From DASXAQ01 sp036406615 (GTDB taxonomy: Bacteria > Actinomycetota > UBA4738), in contig DASXAQ010000127.1 of the NCBI GenBank assembly GCA_036406615.1, positions 1 to 64,000 on the forward strand: a stretch of 64,000 nucleotides of DNA. Reading direction: 5' to 3'. Shown here in pieces: positions 51,596 to 59,572 of the stretch (the stretch's first letter is position 1; each line of letters starts with the position of its first letter). A model generated the notes under the pieces. The model saw nothing but the letters and a program-made list of their open reading frames with translations. It had not been told where the DNA came from and did no database searches. A program made the translations under genes and the position numbers.

Positions 51596-52384
51596 GTGAC
51601 CGCGTCGGGTCCCTCCGTCTGGCTCGTGGTGCTGGGCATCGCGACCGGGTTCGTCGCCGGTGCGGTCAGCGGCGCGTTCGGCGTCGGCGGCGCGATCCTG
51701 ACCACGCCGGCGACGCAGGTCGTGCTCGGGCAGCCGCCGCTCGTCGCCGTCGGCACGCCGCTGCCGGCCGTCCTGCCGACCGCGTTGTCCGGCATGCAGG
51801 CGTACCGGCGCGCGGGGCAACTCGACTTCCGCGCCGTGCGATGGGCGGCGCTTCCGGGCGCGGCCGGCGCCGCGGCGGGCGCGGCCCTCACCGGTGTCAT
51901 CGACGCCCACATCCTGCTGCTGGCCACCGCGGCCCTCATCGCCTGGCAGGCGATCCGGGTCGGCCGTGGCGCCGGTGCGCGCGATCCCGACCAGCCGGAG
52001 GCGCGGCCCTCCCGCGGCGCGCTGGCGGCCACCGGCGTGGTGGCCGGGCTCGCGTCCGGCCTGCTCGGGATCGGCGGGGGCGTCGTCCTGGTCCCGGTGA
52101 TGACCGGCGTCCTGCACATGCCGCTGAAGCGGGTGCTCGGCACGTCGCTGGTGATCATCGCCGTGATGGTCGTTCCGGGCACGATCGTGCACGCGGCGCT
52201 CGGCCACATCAACTGGGCGGTCTGCCTGTGGCTGTCGATCGGCTCGATCCCCGGCGCGATCGTCGGTTCGAGATGGACGGTGCGGGTGAAGGAGCGAACC
52301 CTTCGGCTCGCGGTCGCCGTGCTCCTGTCCGCCGTGTCCATCGCGTACGGCGCCTTCGAGATCCACGCGCTGGTCGCCGGCTGA
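51596..52384 (+). CDS. TauE/SafE-family sulfite/anion exporter-like membrane protein
   Basis: 262 residues from GTG 51596. Two homologous halves each contain the family glycine motif: GFVAGAVSGAFGVGGAILTTP and GLASGLLGIGGGVVLVPVMTG, with LGTSLVIIAVMVVPGTIVHA and about 8 membrane segments. Members move sulfite, sulfoacetate or other anions; the substrate here is not evident. No ribosome-binding site precedes the GTG. A GATACT box upstream is better spaced for an out-of-frame GTG at 51565, so the true start is uncertain. Confidence 0.86.
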   Translation: MTASGPSVWLVVLGIATGFVAGAVSGAFGVGGAILTTPATQVVLGQPPLVAVGTPLPAVLPTALSGMQAYRRAGQLDFRAVRWAALPGAAGAAAGAALTGVIDAHILLLATAALIAWQAIRVGRGAGARDPDQPEARPSRGALAATGVVAGLASGLLGIGGGVVLVPVMTGVLHMPLKRVLGTSLVIIAVMVVPGTIVHAALGHINWAVCLWLSIGSIPGAIVGSRWTVRVKERTLRLAVAVLLSAVSIAYGAFEIHALVAG

Positions 52385-52432
52385 ACGCCTCGGCGGGCCC
52401 TCGGAGCGCGGCGCCTAGAATGGCGCAGCCGC

Positions 52433-54445
52433 ATGCGACGTCTCGCTCCCATCCTGCTCTCACTCCTGCTGGTCGCGTCGAGTTCCGCCCTTGCGACCCG
52501 GGCGGAGGCGGCAACCGCGTCGGCGAGCCTGACGCTGCTGGCCCAGTCCCCCTGGAACGGCCCGACTCGGCCCCTGGTCCTGAAGGTGCGCGCCGAGAAC
52601 AGCTCGTCCGAACCGCTAACCGACCTGTCGCTCTCGCTCACCGTGTTCGGTCCGCCGATCGGGCGCATCGAATACGACCAGAGCATGAAGAACGACGTGA
52701 CCAGCCTGACCGGCGTCAGCGGCGCGTTCGTCGAGCCGGGCGTCATCCCCGTGGGCGGGGTTCGCACGTTCACCCTGCGCCTGCCGGTCGCCACCCTGGA
52801 GGCGCTGGGAGGAAGCAACCTCTACCCGATCCGTGTCGACCTCCGCTCCGGCGCCAGTCTCGAAGTCCTGGCGACCCTGCGCACGCCGATGATCTTCCTG
52901 ACGCAGACGCCCGCGGCCACGATGGACCTTTGCTGGACGTGGGCGCTCTCCGAGCCGCTGCAGCTGGGACCCGACGGGGTCTTCCAGGCCGGACCCATCG
53001 AGCGCGACATCTCGCCGGCCGGCCGGCTCTCCCAGCAGGTCCAGGCGCTGCTGCGCGCGAGGAGACCCGCCGACGTGGCCGTCTCCTCCGTCCTGCTGCA
53101 GGAGCTGGAGCTGATGTCGCAGGGCTACCGGGTCCGCCGCGGCAGCACCGTGGTCACCGTCCCGAAGGGCAGCGGCGGCGCGGCGGATGCCGAAGCGCTG
53201 CTCGCGTCGCTTCGTGAGCTGGCGGCGGAATCACGGATCGACCTGTCCCCCAGCCCCTTCGCCGACCCGAGCGTGCCGGCCCTCGTCAACGGCGGCCTGG
53301 GCGCGGACGTCCGAACCCTGCTCCAGCGCGGCCGCGACGAGGCCCGGCGGATTCTGCAGTCCGGGATGTCCGACACGGTGCTTCGCCCACCGGGATCGCA
53401 GGTGGACCAGGCGTCGATCGCCCGGCTGGCGCGATCGGGGATCTCGGTGCTGCTGATCGACCCGGGGCTGGTCCCGCAGCCGCCGGGCACCACGCCCACG
53501 CCGCTGCCCGTGGCCCGCATGACCGTGGGGTCCCGACCGGTCACGCTGGTCCTGCCCGACACGCGGCTGGCCGCGGTCCTGGCGGCCTCGCGACAGTCCG
53601 GCCAGGAGGTGCTGGACGCGCACGTCGCGCTCGGCGAGCTGGCGACCGCCTACTTCGAGGCTCCGGCCGCCGAGGGCCGCGGGATGGCCATGGTCTTCCC
53701 CGAGAAGCCGCCGGAACAGCCGCCGTTCTTCGGCGCGTTCGCGTCCCTGGTTCGAAGCTCGCCCTGGCTTCGGCCGGTCACCGCGTCGCGGCTCGCGGCC
53801 TCGCAGACGCCGCCGGCCGCCTCGCGACCACCCCAGAACGCGCCCTACTCGTTCTCCGCCTCGTACGTCCAACGCCTGCGGTCCGGCCGCGACGCGCTGC
53901 GGCAGTTCGCCTCCACGGTGCAGGACGAACCCGCGCTGCTCGGGCGCATGGGCGCGGACCTCCTCACCGCCGAAGGAGGAGCGGCCGCGGCGGACGAATC
54001 GGTCGGCGACGCGTTCATCGACGCCGTGACCGCGCGCGTCGGCGACACGTTCTCGCAGATCCGTCGCGTCGGCGCCGACAAGATCACGTTGACGTCGCTT
54101 CGCGGGCTGTTCTTCGTCACGGTCCGAAACGATTCGCCGTACTCGGTCCGCGTGCTGATCAGGCTCCTGGCGCCCCGGCAGCTGGCGTTCGAGGACGCGA
54201 CCAAGCCGATCGTGATCGCCGCGCACTCGCCGCAAGTGACCTCGTTCTCCGTCCGCGCGGAGACCACCGGCCGGTTCCCGGTGCAGGTGCAGGTCCTGGC
54301 GCCGGCGGGCGAAGCGATCGCGAAAAGCCAGATGATCGTGCGCTCCACTGCCTACAATCGCGTCGCGCTGGTCCTCACGATCGGGGCGGCGCTGTTCCTC
54401 CTCTTCTGGTGGGGAAGGAGGTTCCTGCCGCGGCCGAGCTCGTGA
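52433..54445 (+). CDS. DUF6049-family secreted/membrane protein
   Basis: 670 residues. A signal peptide (LAPILLSLLLVASSSALATRAEA) leads to a long extracellular part beginning with an Ig-like segment (RPLVLKVRAENSSSEPLTDLSLSL). A single C-terminal membrane helix (VALVLTIGAALFLLFWWGRRF) and basic tail follow. In Actinobacteria this family always sits just upstream of murJ; a role at the cell wall is inferred from that alone. A TAGAAT box lies 11 nt before the ATG. The stop overlaps the murJ GTG (GTGA). Confidence 0.9.
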   Translation: MRRLAPILLSLLLVASSSALATRAEAATASASLTLLAQSPWNGPTRPLVLKVRAENSSSEPLTDLSLSLTVFGPPIGRIEYDQSMKNDVTSLTGVSGAFVEPGVIPVGGVRTFTLRLPVATLEALGGSNLYPIRVDLRSGASLEVLATLRTPMIFLTQTPAATMDLCWTWALSEPLQLGPDGVFQAGPIERDISPAGRLSQQVQALLRARRPADVAVSSVLLQELELMSQGYRVRRGSTVVTVPKGSGGAADAEALLASLRELAAESRIDLSPSPFADPSVPALVNGGLGADVRTLLQRGRDEARRILQSGMSDTVLRPPGSQVDQASIARLARSGISVLLIDPGLVPQPPGTTPTPLPVARMTVGSRPVTLVLPDTRLAAVLAASRQSGQEVLDAHVALGELATAYFEAPAAEGRGMAMVFPEKPPEQPPFFGAFASLVRSSPWLRPVTASRLAASQTPPAASRPPQNAPYSFSASYVQRLRSGRDALRQFASTVQDEPALLGRMGADLLTAEGGAAAADESVGDAFIDAVTARVGDTFSQIRRVGADKITLTSLRGLFFVTVRNDSPYSVRVLIRLLAPRQLAFEDATKPIVIAAHSPQVTSFSVRAETTGRFPVQVQVLAPAGEAIAKSQMIVRSTAYNRVALVLTIGAALFLLFWWGRRFLPRPSS

Positions 54446-56115
54446 GGCCCGAACCCCCCGGACCCGAAGGGCCCGGTGAGCCGGAGACGCCGGCCGGCGG
54501 CGTCGACGACAGCGGATCCCTCGCCCGCCACACCGCGGTCATGTCGGGGGGCACCGCCCTGTCCCGCCTCACGGGCCTGGTGCGGGTCATCGTCACGGCC
54601 GCGGCCCTCGGCGTGACCGTCAGCCGGCTCGGCGACGCGTACAACACCGCGAACACCACCCCGAACATCCTGTACGACCTGGTCCTTGGCGGGATCCTGT
54701 CCGCGGTCGTCGTCCCGGTGTTCGTCGAATGGTTTCAGCTCCGCGGCGGAGCGGACGCGTGGCGCTCGGCCAGCGCGGTCATGACCGTGGCCTTCGTCTT
54801 CCTGACGGTCATCATGCTGGTCGGCATCCTGCTGTCCGGCCCCATCGTTCACCTGTACACGATCCGGGCAAGCGGTCCGGCGATCGCGCAGGAGCGCGAG
54901 CTCGCCACGTTCTTCCTTCGGATCTTCATGCCGCAGATCGTCTTCTACGGGCTGGGCGCGGTCGCCACCGGACTGCTGAACGCGCGCCGACACTTCGCCG
55001 TTCCCATGTACGCGCCCATCCTCAACAACCTCACGGTCATCGCCACCATGGCCATCTTCTGGTGGTGGACGCGGGGGTCGACCCCGACGCCCGAGAGCCT
55101 GTCCGGTGGACAACAGGCCCTCCTGGCCGTCGGCACGACGCTCGGCGTCGTGGCGATGACGATCGTGCTGTGGCCGCCGCTGCGGCGCATCGGTTTTCGC
55201 TGGCACTGGATCATGGATCTTCGCAACGAAGCGCTGCGGCGCATCGGGCGGCTGGCCGGGTGGATGTTCGTCTACGTCGCGACGAACCAGGCCGGCTTGC
55301 TGGTCATCATCATCCTGGCGGCCGGCGGCGCGGCGGGGAGCTTCACCGCGTACACGAACGCGTACATCTTCTTCCAGCTCCCCTACGCGATCTTCGCGGT
55401 GTCGGTCTTCACGGCCCTGCTGCCGGCGATGTCGTCGCGCTGGACCGCCGCCGACACGCCTGGCTTTCGCCGGCACCTGTCCGAAGGCATCCGGTTCACC
55501 GCGCTGATCCTGGTGCCCGCCTCGGTCGGGTATGTGATCCTGGCCACGCCGATCGTGCGGCTGCTGCTCCAGCACGGCCTGGTCACGTCCGGCGACGCCG
55601 ACCTGATCGGGCGCACCCTGGCCCTGTTCGCGATCGGGCTGTTCCCCTTCTCGGCGTTTCAGCTGCTCCTGCGGGCCTTCTACGCCACCCAGGACACCCG
55701 GACGCCGGCCCTGATCAACCTGGCGGCGACCGCCCTCAACACTCTAGTCAACGTCCTGTTGTTCCGATCACTAGGGGTGGAGGGATTGGCGTTGGGACAG
55801 ACGATCGCCTACACGTTCGCCACCCTGGTGGCCGCGGGCGTGCTCCGGCGGCGCCTGCACGGCCTGGACGGCCGGCGGGTCGCCGTCTCCCTGGCGAAGA
55901 TCGCCGGGGCCGGAGTGTGCACGGGCGCGGCCGCCTGGGCCGCGTCGGCCGCCATTGCCGCGCAGCTCGGAACCGCGGCAGCGGGGCCGCAGGCGGCTCA
56001 GGTCGCGGGCGCGGTCCTGGCCGGCGGGTTGGCGTTCGTCGCCTCGTCCATCCTGCTTCGGATCGAGGAGCTCGCAATGGTCAGACAGCTGGTGCTCTCG
56101 CGGGTGAAGCGATGA
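54442..56115 (+). CDS. murJ: Lipid II flippase
   Basis: 557 residues from GTG 54442, coupled to the DUF6049 gene. About 14 membrane segments; the MVF core includes MSGGTALSRLTGLVRVIVTA, GDAYNTANTTPNILYDLVLG and FFLRIFMPQIVFYGLGAVATG. The signature includes the conserved Arg-rich first loop and RRHFAVPMYAPILNNL. It moves lipid II across the membrane for peptidoglycan synthesis. There is no long C-terminal kinase-like domain as in mycobacterial MviN; the protein ends soon after the last helix. The stop overlaps the next gene (ATGA). Confidence 0.94.
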   Translation: MRPEPPGPEGPGEPETPAGGVDDSGSLARHTAVMSGGTALSRLTGLVRVIVTAAALGVTVSRLGDAYNTANTTPNILYDLVLGGILSAVVVPVFVEWFQLRGGADAWRSASAVMTVAFVFLTVIMLVGILLSGPIVHLYTIRASGPAIAQERELATFFLRIFMPQIVFYGLGAVATGLLNARRHFAVPMYAPILNNLTVIATMAIFWWWTRGSTPTPESLSGGQQALLAVGTTLGVVAMTIVLWPPLRRIGFRWHWIMDLRNEALRRIGRLAGWMFVYVATNQAGLLVIIILAAGGAAGSFTAYTNAYIFFQLPYAIFAVSVFTALLPAMSSRWTAADTPGFRRHLSEGIRFTALILVPASVGYVILATPIVRLLLQHGLVTSGDADLIGRTLALFAIGLFPFSAFQLLLRAFYATQDTRTPALINLAATALNTLVNVLLFRSLGVEGLALGQTIAYTFATLVAAGVLRRRLHGLDGRRVAVSLAKIAGAGVCTGAAAWAASAAIAAQLGTAAAGPQAAQVAGAVLAGGLAFVASSILLRIEELAMVRQLVLSRVKR

Positions 56116-56528
56116 ACGGCGCCCGGCCGGTGGCGCGGTCGCTTCACGACGAACGCGGCTTCGTGGTGGGATTCCTGGTCCGCACGGCGCTCGTCTTCGC
56201 CGTCGTGGGCCTCGTGCTGTTCGAAGGCGGCCAGATCCTGATGACCGCCATCCGCGCGTCGGGCGCCGCGGGCACCGCGGCGCAGGCGGCTGCCAACGCC
56301 TACGACCGGACGCACAGCTACGGCGAGGCCAGGCTGGCGGCGATCCGGGCCGCGCGCAGCGACGACCCCGGGGCGAAGGTCGTGTCCGTGAAGATCTCGA
56401 AGGACGGCACGTCGGCGACCGTCACCGTCGTCGAGGTGGCCGACACGATCGTCGTGCACCGCATCGGCCTCATCAAGCAGTGGGGCGTGCTGCACGCGAC
56501 CGAGCAGGAAGCGCACGCCACCGTCTAG
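56112..56528 (+). CDS. Small single-pass protein, TadE/TadG-like (inferred)
   Basis: 138 residues. A short basic head with DERGF just before one membrane helix (VVGFLVRTALVFAVVGLVLFE) is followed by an Ala-rich region (AAGTAAQAAANAY) and a mixed C-terminal domain with VVSVKISKDGTSATVTVVEV. The pattern ERGx(n)-TM-G..L..-Ala-rich resembles pilin-like TadE/TadG minor subunits, but the match is weak. It is translationally coupled to murJ and ends 42 bp before sigM. I know of no conserved gene in this slot in mycobacteria. Confidence 0.72.
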   Translation: MNGARPVARSLHDERGFVVGFLVRTALVFAVVGLVLFEGGQILMTAIRASGAAGTAAQAAANAYDRTHSYGEARLAAIRAARSDDPGAKVVSVKISKDGTSATVTVVEVADTIVVHRIGLIKQWGVLHATEQEAHATV

Positions 56529-56537
56529 ACCCGCGGA

Positions 56538-56543
56538 TAGACT
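56538..56543 (+). promoter_or_regulatory. Putative -10 box for the sigM leader ORF
   Basis: TAGACT ending exactly 7 nt before an ATG at 56551 that opens a 7-codon ORF. Transcription would start at that ATG. Confidence 0.45.
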
Positions 56544-56550
56544 GCGGCCG

Positions 56551-56574
56551 ATGGTGGTCGCCGAGTCGGCGTGA
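56551..56574 (+). CDS. Seven-codon leader ORF overlapping the sigM start
   Basis: ATG at 56551 encodes MVVAESA and stops at TGA 56572-56574, which overlaps the sigM GTG (56571-56573) in a GTGA junction. The upstream -10 box is placed so that the ATG would be the first codon of the mRNA. Ribosomes loading on this leaderless start would terminate on top of the sigM start, which has no Shine-Dalgarno sequence, so the leader could drive coupled sigM translation. The function is inferred from spacing only. Confidence 0.4.
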   Translation: MVVAESA

Positions 56575-57182
56575 CGATGGACGGGGCCGGGGAAGGTCGT
56601 CCCGACGCGGAGCTCGTCCGCCGGGCACAGCAGTCCGACGACGCCGCCTTCGCGCAACTGGTTCGCCGGCACGAACAGCGCGTCTACGCGCTGGCCTACC
56701 GCATGCTCGGGCGGGCCGAGGACGCGCGCGACGCCGCCCAGGAGGCCTTCACGTCGGCGTACCGACGGCTCGACTCGTTTCGCGGCGACGCGGCGTTCAC
56801 CACCTGGCTGCATCGCATCACCGTCAACGCCTGCTACGACCAGCTCCGGCGGCGCAAGGGCGAACCGGACTCGATCGAAGAGCTTCCGGCGCCGTACGAG
56901 CCGGCGGCTGGTGACGATCCGGCCGACGCCGCGGCGGCAGCGGTCGATGTGCAGCGCGCGTTGCTGGCCATCCCCGCCGAGTTCCGCTCGGTGGTGATCC
57001 TGCACGACGCGCAGCAACTTGCGTACGAGGAGATCGCGGAGATCCTGGGCGTGCCCGTGGGCACCGTGAAGTCTCGCCTGCACCGCGGGCGCATCGCGCT
57101 CGGCCGCCTTCTTTCGGAACCGGCCGGAGAGCGGGAACCGAAGGACCCCTCGTCGCCGTCGAAGCCGGAGAACCCGACATGA
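56571..57182 (+). CDS. sigM: ECF RNA polymerase sigma factor, SigM-like
   Basis: 203 residues. Region 2: FAQLVRRHEQRVYALAYRML, GRAEDARDAAQEAFTSAYRR and FRGDAAFTTWLHRITVNACY. Region 4: LLAIPAEFRSVVILHDAQ and YEEIAEILGVPVGTVKSRLH. It lies between murJ and trxB with its anti-sigma gene directly downstream (ATGA overlap), as for mycobacterial sigM. In that lineage SigM responds to envelope or redox signals. The start could also be ATG 56577. Confidence 0.94.
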   Translation: MTMDGAGEGRPDAELVRRAQQSDDAAFAQLVRRHEQRVYALAYRMLGRAEDARDAAQEAFTSAYRRLDSFRGDAAFTTWLHRITVNACYDQLRRRKGEPDSIEELPAPYEPAAGDDPADAAAAAVDVQRALLAIPAEFRSVVILHDAQQLAYEEIAEILGVPVGTVKSRLHRGRIALGRLLSEPAGEREPKDPSSPSKPENPT

Positions 57183-58045
57183 GCGACGACCGACCCTTCG
57201 ACCCGACCCTTCCCGAGGGTGCTGCCATCGACCCGGACCGGGAGGCCGCGGGCCATCCCTTCGACGCCCTGGCCGCGCACCTCGACGGCGTCGCGACGCC
57301 CGCGGAAGCCGCCGCGGTCCGGGACCACCTGGCGCGGTGCCCGTCGTGCGCTGCCGACCTGGCCCTTGCCGAGCGCGCCCGTGACGCCGTGGCCTCGCTT
57401 CCCCCGGTGGCCTCGCCGGGCCTCGACGTGCCGGTCCCAGAGGAAGGCGCCGCGACGCCGGCCACAGCCGGTCCCGGCGCGGCGGGGGCCGGCCGCTCCC
57501 GGCGGTCGCCCCGGCTCCACCGTCGCGGGCTCGGAGCCCGCCGCGCCGCGGTTGGCGTGGCCGGATTGGCCGCCGCCGCGGCCATCGTCGCCCTGGTCGC
57601 GATCTTCGCCACGGGCCCGCACACACAGACCACGGCGTCGACTGCCGCCGGTCGGCAATCAAACGGACTGGCCGGCCTCGCCCCCGCTCCCGTCGCGCAC
57701 ACCTCCACCAACTACTCGCGCGCCGGCCTGGCGAAGCTGGCCGATGCGGTGGTCGCGGCCGGCCAGGCCGGCTCGTCCTTCACCAAGAACCCGGCGCCGG
57801 GCGCGAGCGAGGGCAGCATGGATGCGCACGCGGACGCCGCCCAGATCTCCGCGTGCGCCGCGTCCGCCGCCGGGGCGGGTACCGGCGCTCGGATTCTGCG
57901 GCTCGAGGTCGCGTCCTTCGACGGGCAACCCGCGTACATCGCGGTGATCGACCTCGGGGCGGCCGGCGGCGTGGTCGCGGAGGCGGTGGAGCCTTCGACG
58001 TGTCACGCGCTCGCGACCGTCGCGGCGGCGTCGCCGTCGGGCTGA
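57179..58045 (+). CDS. Membrane anti-sigma factor with zinc-binding (ZAS) domain
   Basis: 288 residues. The N-terminal anti-sigma domain has PFDALAAHLDGVATPAEAAA and the zinc motif VRDHLARCPSCAADLALAER (HxxxCxxC). A Pro/Arg-rich linker leads to one membrane helix (VGVAGLAAAAAIVALVAIFA, about 122-142). The C-terminal ~145 residues are outside and include two Cys (ISACAAS, EPSTCHAL), which might form a disulphide and sense redox state. It should hold SigM inactive until a signal arrives. Confidence 0.88.
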   Translation: MSDDRPFDPTLPEGAAIDPDREAAGHPFDALAAHLDGVATPAEAAAVRDHLARCPSCAADLALAERARDAVASLPPVASPGLDVPVPEEGAATPATAGPGAAGAGRSRRSPRLHRRGLGARRAAVGVAGLAAAAAIVALVAIFATGPHTQTTASTAAGRQSNGLAGLAPAPVAHTSTNYSRAGLAKLADAVVAAGQAGSSFTKNPAPGASEGSMDAHADAAQISACAASAAGAGTGARILRLEVASFDGQPAYIAVIDLGAAGGVVAEAVEPSTCHALATVAAASPSG

Positions 58046-58136
58046 CCGCAGGCTGTTCCTTCTGCGTACAACGTCCGCCGGCCGACCACCCGCCACATGA
58101 TGGGAATCCATCTTCGGAGCGTCGTGTTCGTAGCCC

Positions 58137-58142
58137 TAGAAT
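58137..58142 (+). promoter_or_regulatory. Putative -10 box for leaderless trxB mRNA
   Basis: TAGAAT followed by 7 nt and an in-frame GTG at 58150. The box overlaps the ATG at 58141, so an mRNA made from it could not contain that ATG. Confidence 0.5.
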
Positions 58143-58149
58143 GGCCGCC

Positions 58150-59073
58150 GTGGAGGAGCGCAACGTCGTGATCATGGGGTCGGGCCCGGCGGGCCTGACC
58201 GCCGCCCTCTACGCTGCGCGCGCCAACCTGCACCCGTTGGTCCTCAAGGGCGTCGACGCCGGCGGCCAGCTGATGCTGACGACCGAGGTCGAGAACTACC
58301 CGGGCTTTCCCGACGCGGTACTCGGCCCGGAACTGATGGAGCGCATGGAGAAGCAGGCCGCTCGCTTCGAGGCGGACCTGCTGCATCAAGCCGCGACGAG
58401 GGTCGACCTTGCGTCGTACCCGTTCGGCGTGTGGTCGGGCGACCAGGAGTGGCGTGCCCGAACGCTGATCGTGGCCACGGGCGCGTCCGCGCGGATGCTC
58501 GGCCTGGAGTCCGAACGCCGGCTCCTCGGGCGCGGGGTGTCGACGTGCGCGACGTGCGACGGGTTCTTCTTCCGCGGCAAGGAACTGATCGTCGTCGGCG
58601 GCGGAGACTCGGCCATGGAGGAGGCGCTGTTCCTGACGCGATTCGCGACGAAGGTCACGATCGTGCACCGTCGGGACACGCTTCGAGCCTCGAAGATCAT
58701 GCAGGACCGCGCGCTGGCCAACGACAAGATCGCGTTCGAATGGAACGCGGAGGTCGCGCAGGTGCTCGGCGAAGAGCAGGTGGCGGGCGTGGAGCTTCGC
58801 GACGTCCGGACGGACGAGACGCGCACGGTCGAGGCTGGCGGCGTGTTCGTGGCCATCGGACACACGCCAAACACGGCGCTGCTCGAGGGCCAGCTCGAGC
58901 TGTCGCAGGGCTACGTCGTGGTCCAGGAGCCGACCACCCGCACGAGCGCGGAGGGGGTCTTCGCCGCCGGCGACGTCGTCGACCACCTCTACCGCCAGGC
59001 GATCACGGCCGCCGGGATGGGCTGCCAGGCGGCGATCGACGCCGAACGGTACCTGGAGGCGCGGGGACACTGA
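58150..59073 (+). CDS. trxB: Thioredoxin-disulfide reductase
   Basis: 307 residues from GTG 58150. An ATG at 58141 gives three more, but a TAGAAT box overlaps it. FAD motif: VVIMGSGPAGLTAALYAARA. Redox centre: STCATCDGFFFRG (CATC). NADPH motif: LIVVGGGDSAMEEALFLTRF. C-terminal FAD block: GVFAAGDVVDHLYRQAITAA. It uses NADPH to reduce thioredoxin. The trxA gene follows by about 90 bp. Its place behind sigM and the anti-sigma gene is conserved in Actinobacteria. Confidence 0.95.
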   Translation: MEERNVVIMGSGPAGLTAALYAARANLHPLVLKGVDAGGQLMLTTEVENYPGFPDAVLGPELMERMEKQAARFEADLLHQAATRVDLASYPFGVWSGDQEWRARTLIVATGASARMLGLESERRLLGRGVSTCATCDGFFFRGKELIVVGGGDSAMEEALFLTRFATKVTIVHRRDTLRASKIMQDRALANDKIAFEWNAEVAQVLGEEQVAGVELRDVRTDETRTVEAGGVFVAIGHTPNTALLEGQLELSQGYVVVQEPTTRTSAEGVFAAGDVVDHLYRQAITAAGMGCQAAIDAERYLEARGH

Positions 59074-59166
59074 CCGCGGGTCGCGGGAATGTCCCGGCGA
59101 GGAGCCGCGTTTGAGAGCATGTTTGGTGCGCACAGGTCTGGCGCATCATGCCTGTAAGGAGGAGCA

Positions 59167-59499
59167 GTGTCCGACACCGTAGCCACCGTCAACGACCAGG
59201 ATTTCGACACTGAGGTGATTGGCTCCAGCACGCCCGTCCTCGTGGACTTCTGGGCGGAGTGGTGCGTTCCCTGCCACATGGTTTCCCCCGTGGTCGAGGA
59301 GATCGCCCGCGAGAACTCGACGAAGCTCAAGGCGCTGAAGATGAACGTGGACGACAACCCGGAGACGGCCCAGAAGTACGGCATCATGAGCATCCCCACG
59401 CTGATGCTGTTCGCCGGCGGAGAGCTGAAGGCACGCGTCGTGGGCGCACGGGGCAAGGATGCAATTCTTCGGGAGTTCCGCCCGCACCTGCCTGCCTGA
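59167..59499 (+). CDS. trxA: Thioredoxin with atypical CVPC active site
   Basis: 110 residues from GTG 59167, with GGAGGAG 3-9 nt upstream. The fold is standard: VLVDFWAEWCVPCHMVSPVV, LKMNVDDNPETAQKYGIMSI, cis-Pro IPTLMLFAGGE. The active site reads Cys33-Val34-Pro35-Cys36 where thioredoxins normally have CGPC. The residue between the cysteines affects redox potential and recognition by the reductase, so this protein may be tuned differently. It lies directly after trxB. Confidence 0.94.
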   Translation: MSDTVATVNDQDFDTEVIGSSTPVLVDFWAEWCVPCHMVSPVVEEIARENSTKLKALKMNVDDNPETAQKYGIMSIPTLMLFAGGELKARVVGARGKDAILREFRPHLPA

Positions 59500-59572
59500 C
59501 ATCCCACTACCCGACGACGCGGCGCAACCGGATCCGGTCGCGACCGCCCGCGCACGGGCGCACAATAGGAGC

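Noticed and set aside
58106..58130. ECF-type (SigM) promoter GGAAT...CGTC upstream of trxB
   Set aside because: The spacing between the two elements is about 12-15 bp rather than the usual 16-17 and the -35 is imperfect. The TAGAAT box is a better explanation.
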